A stretch of DNA of 64,000 nt from Neobacillus rhizophilus (lineage in GTDB: Bacteria > Bacillota > Bacilli > Bacillales > Cytobacillaceae), in contig NZ_JAGYPF010000002.1 of NCBI RefSeq assembly GCF_018343535.1, positions 24,093 to 88,092 of the forward strand. Reading direction: 5' to 3'. This document shows positions 1 to 8,857 of this stretch, in pieces. Each line of letters starts with the position of its first letter. The first letter of the stretch is position 1. The position numbers and the translations under genes are program-made. The notes under the pieces were generated by a model. The model was given only the letters and a program-made list of their open reading frames with translations. It was not told the origin of the DNA and did not search any database.

Positions 1-57
1 GTATTATCCTTAATATTAAAGTTGAAATAGTAGATTCACAGTTTGGGGGTGGAGTAA

Positions 58-2064
58 TTGGCTCAAACAGTTGTCAAGGCTGCGTGTCCATTGAACTGCT
101 GGGATAGCTGCGGTTTAAAGGTTACTTTGGAAAATGACCGAGTGGTAAAGGTGGAAGGAGATCCAGACCATCCTATCACAAAGGGGAAGATTTGCGGCCG
201 AGGCCGGATGCTTGAAACAAGAACGAATTCACCAGAAAGGCTCTTGCACCCTTTAAAAAAGATAAATGGCAAATTTGAGCAAATTTCCTGGGGGCAGGCT
301 CTGGATGAAATAGCAACCAAATTGCACGATATAAAAGAACGTTTTGGAACAACGGCTGTGCTTCACAGCCATGACTATGCCAATAACGGCATTTTGAAGA
401 ATCTCGACCAGCGCTTTTTTAATTGTTATGGCGGCGTTACCGAACTTTATGGTTCCCTTTGCTGGGGCTCTGGAATCGAAGCGCAGAAGTGGGATTTCGG
501 CAATGCCTGGAGCCATGAACCAAATGATATTATTAACAGTAAAAATATCATTATTTGGGGGAGAAATGCTGCTCGGACTAATATGCATTTTTACGAAAAG
601 CTGTTGGAAGTGAAAAAGCAGGGCGCAAAGCTATATGTGATTGACCCGCTCTTTAACGCAACAGCAAAAATTGCTGATAAACATATAACGATAAAACCCG
701 GGATGGATGGTATATTAGCCGCTGGAATTATTAAGGAAATGCTTCGTTTAGGGCTGGAAGATCGGAGTTTTATCGAGGACTTTACGTTTGGTTTTGCTGA
801 TTTAGTGAATCTTCTTGATGGAATCTCTATAGAAACCATCAGTGAAATGACGGAAGTTTCCCAAGAAAACATAACAGAGCTAGCACATCTTTATGCTGAT
901 AAACCAACAGCTACTTTTATGGGTCTTGGCCTGCAGCGGTACCAAAATGGCGGCAATACGATTCGCTTGATTGACGCCCTTGCTGCAGTAAGCGGGAATA
1001 TCGGAATTCCGGGCGGCGGAGCCAACTATGCCAATCTTCAAGTTGGACAAAGCTTTGATTTTGAAGAATTGACGCTGCCAGGCCGCAGGAAAAATCATCG
1101 CTTATTTTCAATTATGAAACAGGCGGAAGGGATTTTGTCGGCGGTCAATCCAAAGATTAAAATGATTTTTGTTACATGTGGGAATCCGTTGACACAAGTT
1201 CCTGATTCAACCATCGTGGCAAAAGCATTTTCATCGGTTGAAACCTTGGTTGTAATGGAGCAATATATGACAGACACAGCCAAATTGGCTGACTATGTAC
1301 TGCCTGTAACGACCGTCTTTGAGGAAGAGGATTTCTATTATTCATCGATGTACCATCATTATGTCAATTACGGACCGAAGATCGCCGCTGCACCCGGTGA
1401 AGCCAAACCGGATTTATGGATTTGGACCCAGTTAGCTGAACGGCTTGGTTTCGGTTCCGATTTTGATTTTTCACGTGACGAATGGCTGAAGATGACTTTA
1501 AGGTCATTAGAAGGCAAAGGCTTGAGCCTGGAAAAGTTAAAAGAACAGCATACGTTAGAGCTGCCTGTACAGAAAGTTCCTTGGCAGGACCGAAAGTTTC
1601 AAACGCCGTCAGGAAAATTTGAATTTACTTCCCTGACAGGGCGTGTAAAGGGTGCTGATGGTTTGTTGAAATTGGCAGTACCGGAAGAATCGAAATGGAA
1701 AAATCCAAACATAGCTGAAAAGTTCCCGTACAGCCTGCTGACGATTCATCCAATGCGCTCAAATCACTCACAGAACTATCATTTATTGGGAGGGAAAGTA
1801 AAATTAAAAGTGGAAGTCGCGCAAAATATCGCTGCTGCTCATGGTTTACAAACTGGTGATTTTGTAAAGGTATGGAATGACCGCGGCGAAGTAAAAGGCT
1901 ATGTGTCCATTTTGGCGTCAGCCCACCCGGACACGATTAACATTGATGAGGGAATATGGAAGGAATTTGGCGGTTCCGTCAATAACCTGACCTCAAGCCA
2001 TGAATCAGATAATGGGCTGGGAAGCACTTTATACGACTGTCTTGTTGCGATAGAAAAAATATAA
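58..2064 (+). CDS. yyaE: Molybdopterin-dependent oxidoreductase, YyaE-like
   Basis: Probable cytoplasmic Mo/W-bis-MGD oxidoreductase of the formate dehydrogenase/DMSO reductase superfamily; the substrate is not known. The N-terminus has the 4Fe-4S ligand set C10-x3-C14-x3-C18-x27-C46, followed by the catalytic molybdopterin domain and a C-terminal dinucleotide-binding beta-barrel domain (from about residue 560, with the HPMRSNHSQN segment). The 668-residue length matches B. subtilis YyaE, which also lies next to ychF and rpsF. The start is a TTG at 58, because a strong GGGGGTGGAG Shine-Dalgarno lies just upstream and the Cys cluster begins ten residues later. A single-gene unit with its own terminator. 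Family assignment is firm; the name rests on similarity and synteny. Confidence 0.85.
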   Translation: MAQTVVKAACPLNCWDSCGLKVTLENDRVVKVEGDPDHPITKGKICGRGRMLETRTNSPERLLHPLKKINGKFEQISWGQALDEIATKLHDIKERFGTTAVLHSHDYANNGILKNLDQRFFNCYGGVTELYGSLCWGSGIEAQKWDFGNAWSHEPNDIINSKNIIIWGRNAARTNMHFYEKLLEVKKQGAKLYVIDPLFNATAKIADKHITIKPGMDGILAAGIIKEMLRLGLEDRSFIEDFTFGFADLVNLLDGISIETISEMTEVSQENITELAHLYADKPTATFMGLGLQRYQNGGNTIRLIDALAAVSGNIGIPGGGANYANLQVGQSFDFEELTLPGRRKNHRLFSIMKQAEGILSAVNPKIKMIFVTCGNPLTQVPDSTIVAKAFSSVETLVVMEQYMTDTAKLADYVLPVTTVFEEEDFYYSSMYHHYVNYGPKIAAAPGEAKPDLWIWTQLAERLGFGSDFDFSRDEWLKMTLRSLEGKGLSLEKLKEQHTLELPVQKVPWQDRKFQTPSGKFEFTSLTGRVKGADGLLKLAVPEESKWKNPNIAEKFPYSLLTIHPMRSNHSQNYHLLGGKVKLKVEVAQNIAAAHGLQTGDFVKVWNDRGEVKGYVSILASAHPDTINIDEGIWKEFGGSVNNLTSSHESDNGLGSTLYDCLVAIEKI

Positions 2065-2069
2065 GATGA

Positions 2070-2104
2070 AAAGGGGCCCCATTAAATGGTTAGGCCCCTT
2101 TTTA
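2070..2104 (+). terminator. Rho-independent terminator after yyaE
   Basis: A GC-rich stem (AAGGGGCC pairing with GGCCCCTT) is followed by a T-run, five bases after the stop codon. Confidence 0.85.
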
Positions 2105-2127
2105 AAACTTGTTTTCTGTTCTGTTTA

Positions 2128-2203
2128 GCTAATAAGAAAGTATAAATTCAACTAGTACTCTGTCTTCGTCCTAACGGACTCGCCAATCGGCAAGTTTTCA
2201 TTT
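2128..2203. repeat. Dispersed repeat, copy A
   Basis: Begins with AATAAGAAAGTATAAA and ends with GGACTCGCCAATCGGCAAG followed by TTTTCATTT. The same two end blocks recur at 7740-7817 and 16894-17005, with more variable sequence between. The 3' block can form a small hairpin (CTTGCC/GGCAAG-type) followed by T residues. This copy overlaps the stop codon of the convergent glucosaminidase gene. Confidence 0.75.
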
Positions 2204-4954
2204 ATATTGCGGAATCTCTAAAATGAGCTTATAAGAAACAAGCAAACTATATAAATTATGAATCTGGAAAACTTGCTTTGCCGCCCAGCCAATATCAGAA
2301 GCATACTGATGGGAGGCCGATCCTTTTGCTGCAGCAGAACCCGGATTCCATCTCATTTTATAAAGTGTATCCTGACCTGCATTAATATAGCCATTGGCAA
2401 TAAATTGTGCTCCGCCAATAATGGCTGCTTCAGGAGTAAACCATCCGGCATTATAGGCAAATTGGGCACCGCTTTCTAAAGCGGTATTATCGTAAGCGCC
2501 GATTCCATACATATTGTAAACGGTTTTTCCATTCACCACTACGCCAGACGCTAACTTGGATGTGCCATTACTTGTTTCCAATAAGGCATGGGAAATTAAA
2601 TAAATTTCATTGATTCCGTAAGTTTGGCCTGCAGTAATAAAAGCTGAGGCGGTTCCCTGTAAAATCCCTTTTCCGGACAGGATTCTTTGGTTTACCTCTT
2701 CTGCATTAAGATTGGCTGTTGCAGAAAGCTTTAAAAATTGAAGGGAATCAACTGTTGTACTTAAGAAATTATTTGGATTCACATAATAGCTGACGTCTTC
2801 CGGACTAGCATTTACCCATGATTTATTATAGACGACTTGGTACCAGTCAAATCCGTCAGTGCCTGTTACTTTGCCAAGTATTTGCAGTTGCTCTTGACTT
2901 TTCACTTGGGCGATTGTCCAAAAGTCTGTACCGGCGCCGCCGCGTACGTTCCAAACCGTACCATTAACAATCCCGCTTGAAGGACTGGTTAAGGTTAGCG
3001 CATCAGCGCGGATGTAGGCCGCGTATTTCTTGTCTGTCTGCGGATTCACTGCCATTTCCAGCTTTACCATGTCCGCCAGGCTGATGTTGTAGTTTTCATA
3101 AACCTTTTCAATGTTGCTGTTGGTTACATTTGGATTAAATGGTTCTGATGCAGATAAATACTGTGCACTTACATAACCTGTTTTTCCATTTGCTGTTACC
3201 TTTGCCCAGCCATTTTCTTCAGAATTGACTGTTACAATGGTCCCTCTAGCCAGCTTCGTCAAGACAGAAGCTGTTGTGGAAGCCTCTGCACGCATATTTA
3301 AGCTGGAGCCGTATACGACGTTTACATATTTCTCCACTATTGCTGTGTCTTTTTGCTCTGTATTGTTCTCAGCAGGAGAATCAGTACCGGCTGCAGGCTT
3401 TGTTTCTGATAAGTACTGCGGGTCGACATAGCCTATTTGCCCATATGCTTCAATCTTGGCCCAGCCGTTTTCTTCTGAAAGAACCGTTACCTCTGTACCG
3501 CGGGCTAGCTTTACCAATATAGATGCATCTGCTGCGGCGCTTTTCAGCATATTTAAGGGGGAGTCGTAGCTGACGTTTACAAACTTGGTCACAGGTATGG
3601 GTTCTTCTTTTTTGGTTTCAGTAGTTGAGCCCGCTTTTGCGGGGGCAAGATATTCAGAACTGACATACCCTTCCTGCCCATTTACCATAATCTTCGCCCA
3701 GCCATTTTCTTCAGAATAGACAGTTACCTCAGTTTCGTTAGTCAGTTTTGTGAGAATGGCAGAACCAGAGGATGGGCTTTTTCGAACATTCAATTTTGAA
3801 GCAGAATCGATATTCACATATTTCGTTGCAGCCGACTGTGGGGCCGGAGTTGGAACGCTGCTACTTTCAGAAGACTTGTCTGCCAAATAGGCTGAACTGA
3901 CATAACCAGACTTTCCGTTTACCTCAATTTTGGCCCAGCCGTTCGTTACAGAAAAAAACTTCACCTCTGTGCCCTTTGAGAGTTTCGCAATAATGGAGTC
4001 GCTCGTTGACGTACCACTCCGCATATTAAGTGAGCCGCTTTCAATATTCACATATTTCGTTGCAGCCGGCTGTGGAGCCGGTGCTGTTACGCTGCTGCTT
4101 TCAGAAGGCTTGTCCACCAAATAGGCAGAACTGACATAACCAGTTTTCCCGTTTACCTCAATTTTGGCCCAGCCGTTCGTTGCTGAAAAAAACTTCACCT
4201 CTGTGCCCTTAGTGAGCTTCGCGATTATGGAGTCACTCGTTGATGCACCACTTCTCATATTAAGTGAGCCGCTTACGATATTCACGTATTTCGTTGCTGC
4301 TGGCTGTGGAGCTGGTGTAGTAACGTTGCTGCTTTCTGAGGTCTTGTCCGCCAAATAGGCTGAACTGACATAACCAGTTTTTCCGTTTACCTCAATTTTG
4401 GCCCAGCCGTTCGTTACAGAAAAAAACTTCACCTCTGTGCCCTTTGAGAGTTTCGCAATAATGGAGTCGCTCGTTGACGTACCACTCCGCATATTAAGTG
4501 AGCCGCTTTCAATATTCACATATTTCGTTGCCGATGCTGCAGTTGGTGTTGGTCCTGGCGGTACAGCTGCTGATGAAGAATTTTGATTTGATAAAAATTG
4601 TGAGCTTACATATCCGCTTTTTCCGCTGGCTGTAACCATAGCCCAGCCATTCACTTCGGAGTAAACCGTTACAGCCGTACCTTTTGGTAATGCGGCAAGT
4701 ACAGCTGAACTTGTAGAAGCACTTTTTCGCAGATTAAGTGAGCCGATATCAACATTTACATACCTTGTTATGGCTGATTGAATATTACTTGTTTGTGTCG
4801 AATTGGATTCAGCAAAGACGGCTTCTTCGAAGGCCGCCGCTGACAGAACCGCAAAACAAAACGTCGGCAATATTGCCTTTTTTACAACACTAGGTTGGGG
4901 ATGGGAATTTTTGTACTTTTCTACTCTGCTTGGTAATAGCTCTTGTTTTTCCAT
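2198..4954 (-). CDS. SH3-repeat endo-beta-N-acetylglucosaminidase (autolysin)
   Basis: Secreted peptidoglycan hydrolase of 918 residues. A signal peptide with a long charged n-region ends near residue 49 (VFAES). Seven bacterial SH3 (SH3_3) wall-binding repeats follow, each with the pattern YVN..S.LN.R, NGWAK and GYVSS.YL. Then comes a divergent eighth SH3-like region and a C-terminal glucosaminidase domain (about 740-905) with the expected catalytic Glu in SHALLETSNG and the NMYGIGAYD segment. Repeats 2-4 are nearly identical at the DNA level. The final residues after HNLYSLL run into a dispersed repeat, so the C-terminal tail may be an acquired extension. The start ATG at 4954 follows a good GGAGGAG site. 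It resembles LytD-type autolysins. Confidence 0.88.
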   Translation of the reverse strand: MEKQELLPSRVEKYKNSHPQPSVVKKAILPTFCFAVLSAAAFEEAVFAESNSTQTSNIQSAITRYVNVDIGSLNLRKSASTSSAVLAALPKGTAVTVYSEVNGWAMVTASGKSGYVSSQFLSNQNSSSAAVPPGPTPTAASATKYVNIESGSLNMRSGTSTSDSIIAKLSKGTEVKFFSVTNGWAKIEVNGKTGYVSSAYLADKTSESSNVTTPAPQPAATKYVNIVSGSLNMRSGASTSDSIIAKLTKGTEVKFFSATNGWAKIEVNGKTGYVSSAYLVDKPSESSSVTAPAPQPAATKYVNIESGSLNMRSGTSTSDSIIAKLSKGTEVKFFSVTNGWAKIEVNGKSGYVSSAYLADKSSESSSVPTPAPQSAATKYVNIDSASKLNVRKSPSSGSAILTKLTNETEVTVYSEENGWAKIMVNGQEGYVSSEYLAPAKAGSTTETKKEEPIPVTKFVNVSYDSPLNMLKSAAADASILVKLARGTEVTVLSEENGWAKIEAYGQIGYVDPQYLSETKPAAGTDSPAENNTEQKDTAIVEKYVNVVYGSSLNMRAEASTTASVLTKLARGTIVTVNSEENGWAKVTANGKTGYVSAQYLSASEPFNPNVTNSNIEKVYENYNISLADMVKLEMAVNPQTDKKYAAYIRADALTLTSPSSGIVNGTVWNVRGGAGTDFWTIAQVKSQEQLQILGKVTGTDGFDWYQVVYNKSWVNASPEDVSYYVNPNNFLSTTVDSLQFLKLSATANLNAEEVNQRILSGKGILQGTASAFITAGQTYGINEIYLISHALLETSNGTSKLASGVVVNGKTVYNMYGIGAYDNTALESGAQFAYNAGWFTPEAAIIGGAQFIANGYINAGQDTLYKMRWNPGSAAAKGSASHQYASDIGWAAKQVFQIHNLYSLLVSYKLILEIPQYK
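3834..4535 (-). repeat. Three tandem 234-bp repeats in the SH3 region
   Basis: Three consecutive 234-bp units (about 3834-4067, 4068-4301, 4302-4535), each encoding one SH3 domain and a Ser/Pro linker. The first and third units are almost identical, which indicates recent amplification or gene conversion. The spacing is a multiple of three, so the reading frame is kept. Confidence 0.85.
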
Positions 4955-5253
4955 TTCTCCTCCCTATAACTCATAAATATGTGTTTTTTTCCTAATGTTA
5001 AGGAAAAAGTAATAGATTTATATTAAATTTTACCATATTTGCTAATTTAGTAGAGAAATTTAAGGGAAATTGTTGCAATAAAACGGTGTTTTTTTCTAAT
5101 TTTCTTAGATTATGAGGTTTTATGTCGTGTACTTCAGTCAGGAAAGGTCCATTCTTGTCTTTTTACAAACAAATGCCTATAATGGTGAAAGGCTTGTAAT
5201 TTTTAGGACGAATTAAATTGAAATAGATATTCTATCTTGAGGAGTGAACGCGA
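4955..5253. other. Divergent intergenic region, glucosaminidase/ychF
   Basis: About 300 AT-rich bases between divergent genes. It must hold both promoters. No riboswitch or clear operator is visible to me. Confidence 0.5.
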
Positions 5254-6354
5254 ATGGCTTTAACAGCGGGTATTGTGGGGCTACCAAACGTGGGCAAGTC
5301 CACATTATTTAATGCAATTACCCAGGCGGGAGCGGAATCGGCAAACTATCCCTTCTGCACAATTGACCCTAACGTTGGGATTGTAGAGGTACCGGACTAT
5401 CGTTTGCAAAAATTAACGGAGCTTGTTCAGCCGAAAAAGACAGTTCCGACAGCGTTTGAATTTACCGATATTGCTGGGATTGTTAAAGGCGCCAGCAAGG
5501 GGGAAGGATTAGGGAACAAATTCCTTTCTCATATTCGTGAAGTGGACGCGATCTGCCAAGTGGTTCGCTGCTTTGCTGACGAAAATATTACCCATGTATC
5601 GGGTAAGGTTGACCCGATTTCTGATATCGAGACCATCAACTTGGAATTAATTCTTGCTGATATGGAATCGGTGGAAAAACGTATTGGCCGTGCGGAAAAA
5701 TTGGCCAAGCAAAAGGATAAAGATTCTGCGGCAGAGTTTGAAGTGCTAGCAATGCTCCGCGACGCTTTTGAAACAGAAAAACCTGCAAGGTCCGTTGAAT
5801 TTACAGAAGAGCAATTAAAAGTAGTTAAACACCTCCATCTTCTGACTATTAAACCGGTCCTTTACGTAGCTAACGTCAGTGAAGATGATGTTGCTGACCC
5901 GTCCGGAAATGAATATGTCCAAAAGGTCCGGGAATATGCGGCTAAAGAAAATGCTGAAGTCATTGTCGTCTGTGCGAAAATCGAAGAGGAAATCGCCGAG
6001 CTTGAAGGCGAAGAAAAGCAAATGTTCCTCGAGGAGCTTGGAATTGAAGAATCTGGGCTTGACCAATTAATCCGAGCTGCCTACAGTTTGCTTGGTTTAG
6101 CTACGTATTTTACTGCCGGTGTGCAGGAGGTCCGTGCCTGGACCTTTAGAAAAGGAATGAAGGCTCCTCAGTGTGCAGGGGTCATCCACTCTGATTTTGA
6201 GCGTGGCTTTATCCGTGCAGAAACTGTTTCCTTTGATGACTTAGTGGCTGCCGGAAATTATAATGCCGCAAAAGAAGCAGGCAAAGTCCGATTAGAAGGT
6301 AAAGAATACGAAGTAAAAGACGGAGACGTCATGCACTTCCGTTTTAACGTATAA
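5254..6354 (+). CDS. ychF: Redox-regulated ribosome-associated P-loop NTPase YchF/EngD
   Basis: Universally conserved Obg-family NTPase that associates with ribosomes and prefers ATP. The G1 motif GLPNVGKST is at residues 7-15, the DIAG-type G3 near residue 73, a helical coiled-coil insertion follows, and a C-terminal TGS domain ends in the conserved EVKDGDVMHFRFNV. At 366 residues it is full length. ATG at 5254 follows GAGGAG. The position before rpsF is the same as in B. subtilis (yyaF). It ends with its own terminator, so it is transcribed separately from rpsF. Confidence 0.97.
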   Translation: MALTAGIVGLPNVGKSTLFNAITQAGAESANYPFCTIDPNVGIVEVPDYRLQKLTELVQPKKTVPTAFEFTDIAGIVKGASKGEGLGNKFLSHIREVDAICQVVRCFADENITHVSGKVDPISDIETINLELILADMESVEKRIGRAEKLAKQKDKDSAAEFEVLAMLRDAFETEKPARSVEFTEEQLKVVKHLHLLTIKPVLYVANVSEDDVADPSGNEYVQKVREYAAKENAEVIVVCAKIEEEIAELEGEEKQMFLEELGIEESGLDQLIRAAYSLLGLATYFTAGVQEVRAWTFRKGMKAPQCAGVIHSDFERGFIRAETVSFDDLVAAGNYNAAKEAGKVRLEGKEYEVKDGDVMHFRFNV

Positions 6355-6358
6355 TTCA

Positions 6359-6386
6359 GAGGCTGACAGGTGTCAGCCTTTCTTCA
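6359..6386 (+). terminator. Terminator after ychF
   Basis: The perfect stem GGCTGACA/TGTCAGCC is followed by TTTCTT. Confidence 0.8.
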
Positions 6387-6422
6387 TTTCTTATAAAGAT
6401 TATGGCATTCATGTGAAGGGAA

Positions 6423-6451
6423 TTGCATTTGTCGTTCTATTGTGCTATAAT
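6423..6451 (+). promoter_or_regulatory. SigA promoter of the rpsF-ssb-rpsR operon
   Basis: TTGCAT (6423-6428), 17-bp spacer, TATAAT (6446-6451). It lies 75 bases before the rpsF start. Confidence 0.75.
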
Positions 6452-6477
6452 TTCAACTTGTGAGTAATGAATAATTG

Positions 6478-6524
6478 CTCCTTGCCCATATTCGGGCCGT
6501 TTTAGACCAAAAGGAGGTGACTGT
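6478..6524 (+). promoter_or_regulatory. Candidate S6:S18 autoregulatory leader
   Basis: The leader between promoter and Shine-Dalgarno contains a hairpin (GCCC...GGGC) with an adjacent CCG. Bacterial rpsF leaders are known to bind the S6:S18 complex through a CCG-containing structure. The match here is by position and a short motif only; a covariance search with the S6:S18 leader model would decide. Confidence 0.35.
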
Positions 6525-6525
6525 G

Positions 6526-6813
6526 ATGAACAAGTACGAAATCATGTACATCATCCGTCCAAACATTGAAGATGAAGCAAAAAAAGCTCTTGTAGAGCGT
6601 TTCAACAACATTCTTCTTGATAATGGCGCGGAAGCTGCTGAATCGAAGGATTGGGGTAAACGCCGTCTTGCTTACGAAATCAATGATTTCCGTGACGGAT
6701 ACTACCAAATCGTTAAGACAACATCTTCGTCTGCTGCAGTTCAAGAATTTGCACGTCTTGCAAAGATCAACGAAGATATCATTCGTCATATCGTAATTAA
6801 AGAAGAAGAGTAA
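6526..6813 (+). CDS. rpsF: 30S ribosomal protein S6
   Basis: Small-subunit protein that pairs with S18 on 16S rRNA. The ATG at 6526 gives the standard 95 residues starting MNKYEIMYI, and has the AAGGAGGTGA site eight bases upstream; upstream in-frame codons belong to the leader. First gene of the rpsF-ssb-rpsR operon. Confidence 0.97.
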   Translation: MNKYEIMYIIRPNIEDEAKKALVERFNNILLDNGAEAAESKDWGKRRLAYEINDFRDGYYQIVKTTSSSAAVQEFARLAKINEDIIRHIVIKEEE

Positions 6814-6839
6814 AATATATAAATATTTCTGGTAAAAAA

Positions 6840-6855
6840 TGTTTCACGTGGAACA
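6840..6855. promoter_or_regulatory. parS site (rpsF-ssb gap)
   Basis: TGTTTCACGTGGAACA is the exact reverse complement of the B. subtilis parS sequence TGTTCCACGTGAAACA. It is the loading site of ParB/Spo0J for origin segregation and SMC recruitment. It sits between rpsF and ssb, consistent with an origin-proximal location. Confidence 0.9.
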
Positions 6856-6882
6856 TTTCCGGGAGAAAAGGAGTTGATTCTG

Positions 6883-7395
6883 ATGATGAATCGTGTCGTT
6901 CTTGTTGGCCGTTTAACTAAAGATCCTGACCTTCGTTATACACCAAGCGGCGTTGCAGTTGCTACCTTTACTTTAGCTGTAAATCGGGCATTTTCGAATC
7001 AGCAGGGGGAACGCGAAGCAGATTTTATTAACTGTGTCGTATGGAGAAAACCGGCAGAAAATGTGGCAAACTTCTTAAAAAAAGGAAGTTTAGCAGGTGT
7101 TGACGGTCGGATTCAAACCCGCAACTATGAAGGACAAGATGGCAAACGCGTATATGTTACAGAGATTGTAGCAGAAAGTGTTCAGTTCTTAGAACCAAAA
7201 GGCGCATCAGGCGGCGGTGGCGGAAGAGGCAACGATTTCTATGGTGCACCTCCAATGGAGCCGCAAGGAAACCCATTTGGCGGCGGCAATCAGAATCAAC
7301 GACAAAATTCTAACCAAGGTTTTACAAAAGTAAATGATGATCCATTTGCAGGAAGCGGTCAAATCGACATTTCTGACGATGATCTTCCATTCTAA
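6883..7395 (+). CDS. ssbA: Single-stranded DNA-binding protein SsbA
   Basis: Essential SSB that coats ssDNA and recruits replication and repair partners. OB-fold at residues 1-105 ([20 protein letters not shown]), then a Gly/Asn/Gln-rich linker, and the partner-binding tip DDDLPF at the C-terminus. I place the start at the ATG at 6883, since AAGGAG ends nine bases before it and this matches the N-terminus of B. subtilis SsbA. A TTG at 6874 lies too close to the Shine-Dalgarno. Second gene of the operon; total 170 residues. Confidence 0.96.
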   Translation: MMNRVVLVGRLTKDPDLRYTPSGVAVATFTLAVNRAFSNQQGEREADFINCVVWRKPAENVANFLKKGSLAGVDGRIQTRNYEGQDGKRVYVTEIVAESVQFLEPKGASGGGGGRGNDFYGAPPMEPQGNPFGGGNQNQRQNSNQGFTKVNDDPFAGSGQIDISDDDLPF

Positions 7396-7447
7396 TGTAA
7401 CCTTAATAGATCGGATTAATTTTTAAAAAGTGAAGGAGGGAATTTCC

Positions 7448-7687
7448 ATGGCAGGAGGACGCAAAGGCGGACGCGCAAAACGCCGTAAAGTATGTTACTT
7501 TACAGCAAACGGTATCACTAACATCGATTACAAAGATGTAGATTTACTAAAAAAATTCATCTCTGAACGCGGTAAAATTTTACCACGTCGTGTGACTGGT
7601 ACTAGCGCTAAATACCAACGCAAATTGACTGTTGCAATCAAACGTGCACGTCAAATGGCTTTATTACCATTCGTTGCAGGTGAATAA
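7448..7687 (+). CDS. rpsR: 30S ribosomal protein S18
   Basis: Small-subunit protein, 79 residues from the ATG at 7448 ([14 protein letters not shown]), with a GAAGGAGGG site seven bases upstream. Conserved core [18 protein letters not shown] and [10 protein letters not shown]. Last gene of the operon. Confidence 0.97.
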   Translation: MAGGRKGGRAKRRKVCYFTANGITNIDYKDVDLLKKFISERGKILPRRVTGTSAKYQRKLTVAIKRARQMALLPFVAGE

Positions 7688-7697
7688 TAAAGCTGCA

Positions 7698-7737
7698 TAA
7701 AAGACAGCCAAGGCGAGAGCCCTGGCTGTCTTTTTAT
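7698..7737 (+). terminator. Terminator of rpsF-ssb-rpsR
   Basis: Stem AAAGACAGCCA with TGGCTGTCTTT, followed by T residues. Confidence 0.9.
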
Positions 7738-7739
7738 TA

Positions 7740-7817
7740 GCAAATAAGAAAGTATAAATTTAGCTCCCCCTCATGAACCGTCCTATCGGACTCGCCTATC
7801 GGCGGGTTTTCATTTGC
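7740..7817. repeat. Dispersed repeat, copy B
   Basis: Shares AATAAGAAAGTATAAA at one end and GGACTCGCC.ATCGGCGGG plus TTTTCATTT at the other with copies A and C. It directly follows the rpsR terminator. Confidence 0.75.
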
Positions 7818-7887
7818 AAAAAATTTGAATAGCATGCTATATCTAGCTAAAATTAAGAAGTAGAAGGTTTAGTTTCGAGGTGAAGAA

Positions 7888-8832
7888 GTGAAAAATGTTC
7901 GTAAGTTAACAGAAGGCGCCATGCTTTTAGCAGCCTTTACGGTTTTGTTTCTAATATCGATGTATTTACCATTTGTCGGAATGGTTTCAAGTTTGTTTTT
8001 AGCCGTTCCCTTTATTCTGTTTGCGGCTAAATATGAAGGAAAATGGACTATTGTATTTGTTGTTGCCTCTATACTTCTTTCCATTATTGTCGGGTCGTTC
8101 CTCTCCCTTCCATTAGCCTTGTCATTTGGAACAACAGGAGCAGTAATGGGGTATTTAATTCAAAAGAAAAAAGAGCGAATGACAATCTTCATTGCCAGTT
8201 CATTTGTTTTACTGATTAATATCATTGGGATGTATGCTGTTAGTATTGTCTTTTTTAACATGGACATCATCAACGAAATGATTAATACCATGAAGGATTC
8301 CATTAAAATGTCAACCGATATGCTGAAGAATTTAGGTCAGGAAAAACAAGCAGAAAATACGGTAAAACAATTCACTAGAGGATTAGAAATGGTTAGAACC
8401 TTGATCCCAACATTGTTTGTATTAACCTCGTTTATTCTGACATTGATGATTCAACTGGTATCCTATCCAATCGTAAAAAGATTTGGTGTTGAAATTAAAA
8501 AGTGGAAGCCGTTTAAAGACCTCAGCCTGCCGAGAAGTCTGCTGTGGTATCTTCTGATTACCCTGTTTGCAAATATGGTGCTAAACCCTCAGGAAGGGAC
8601 ATATCTATTTGCTGTATTATTAAATCTTACATATGTCCTGCAATTCTTAATGATTTTTCAGGGCTATACCTTTATGTTTTATTACTTTGATGCGAAAGGA
8701 ATCTCTAAATCAGTGGCAGTTATCCTGGCTGTTTTCTCCTTCATTATTCCGATTTTTCTTTATATTATAGGGATATTAGGTATAATTGATTTAGGCTTTG
8801 ATTTACGGAAAAAGTTTAAAAAAGAGTCATGA
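7888..8832 (+). CDS. yybS: YybS family membrane protein (DUF2232)
   Basis: Integral membrane protein of 314 residues with about seven to eight hydrophobic segments (for example residues 10-55, 68-85, 95-120, 175-200, 215-240, 245-305). DUF2232 family; the molecular function is not established. GTG start at 7888 after GAGGTGAAG. It overlaps no gene but its end lies only 25 bases before gdpP; the yybS-gdpP-rplI-dnaB order is conserved in Bacillaceae. Confidence 0.9.
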   Translation: MKNVRKLTEGAMLLAAFTVLFLISMYLPFVGMVSSLFLAVPFILFAAKYEGKWTIVFVVASILLSIIVGSFLSLPLALSFGTTGAVMGYLIQKKKERMTIFIASSFVLLINIIGMYAVSIVFFNMDIINEMINTMKDSIKMSTDMLKNLGQEKQAENTVKQFTRGLEMVRTLIPTLFVLTSFILTLMIQLVSYPIVKRFGVEIKKWKPFKDLSLPRSLLWYLLITLFANMVLNPQEGTYLFAVLLNLTYVLQFLMIFQGYTFMFYYFDAKGISKSVAVILAVFSFIIPIFLYIIGILGIIDLGFDLRKKFKKES

Positions 8833-8857
8833 CTACTGTGATTGGGAGCTGAAAACT

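Noticed and set aside
3930..4586. Plus-strand ORFs at regular 234-bp spacing in the SH3 region
   Set aside because: They are antisense shadows of the tandem repeat in the glucosaminidase gene.
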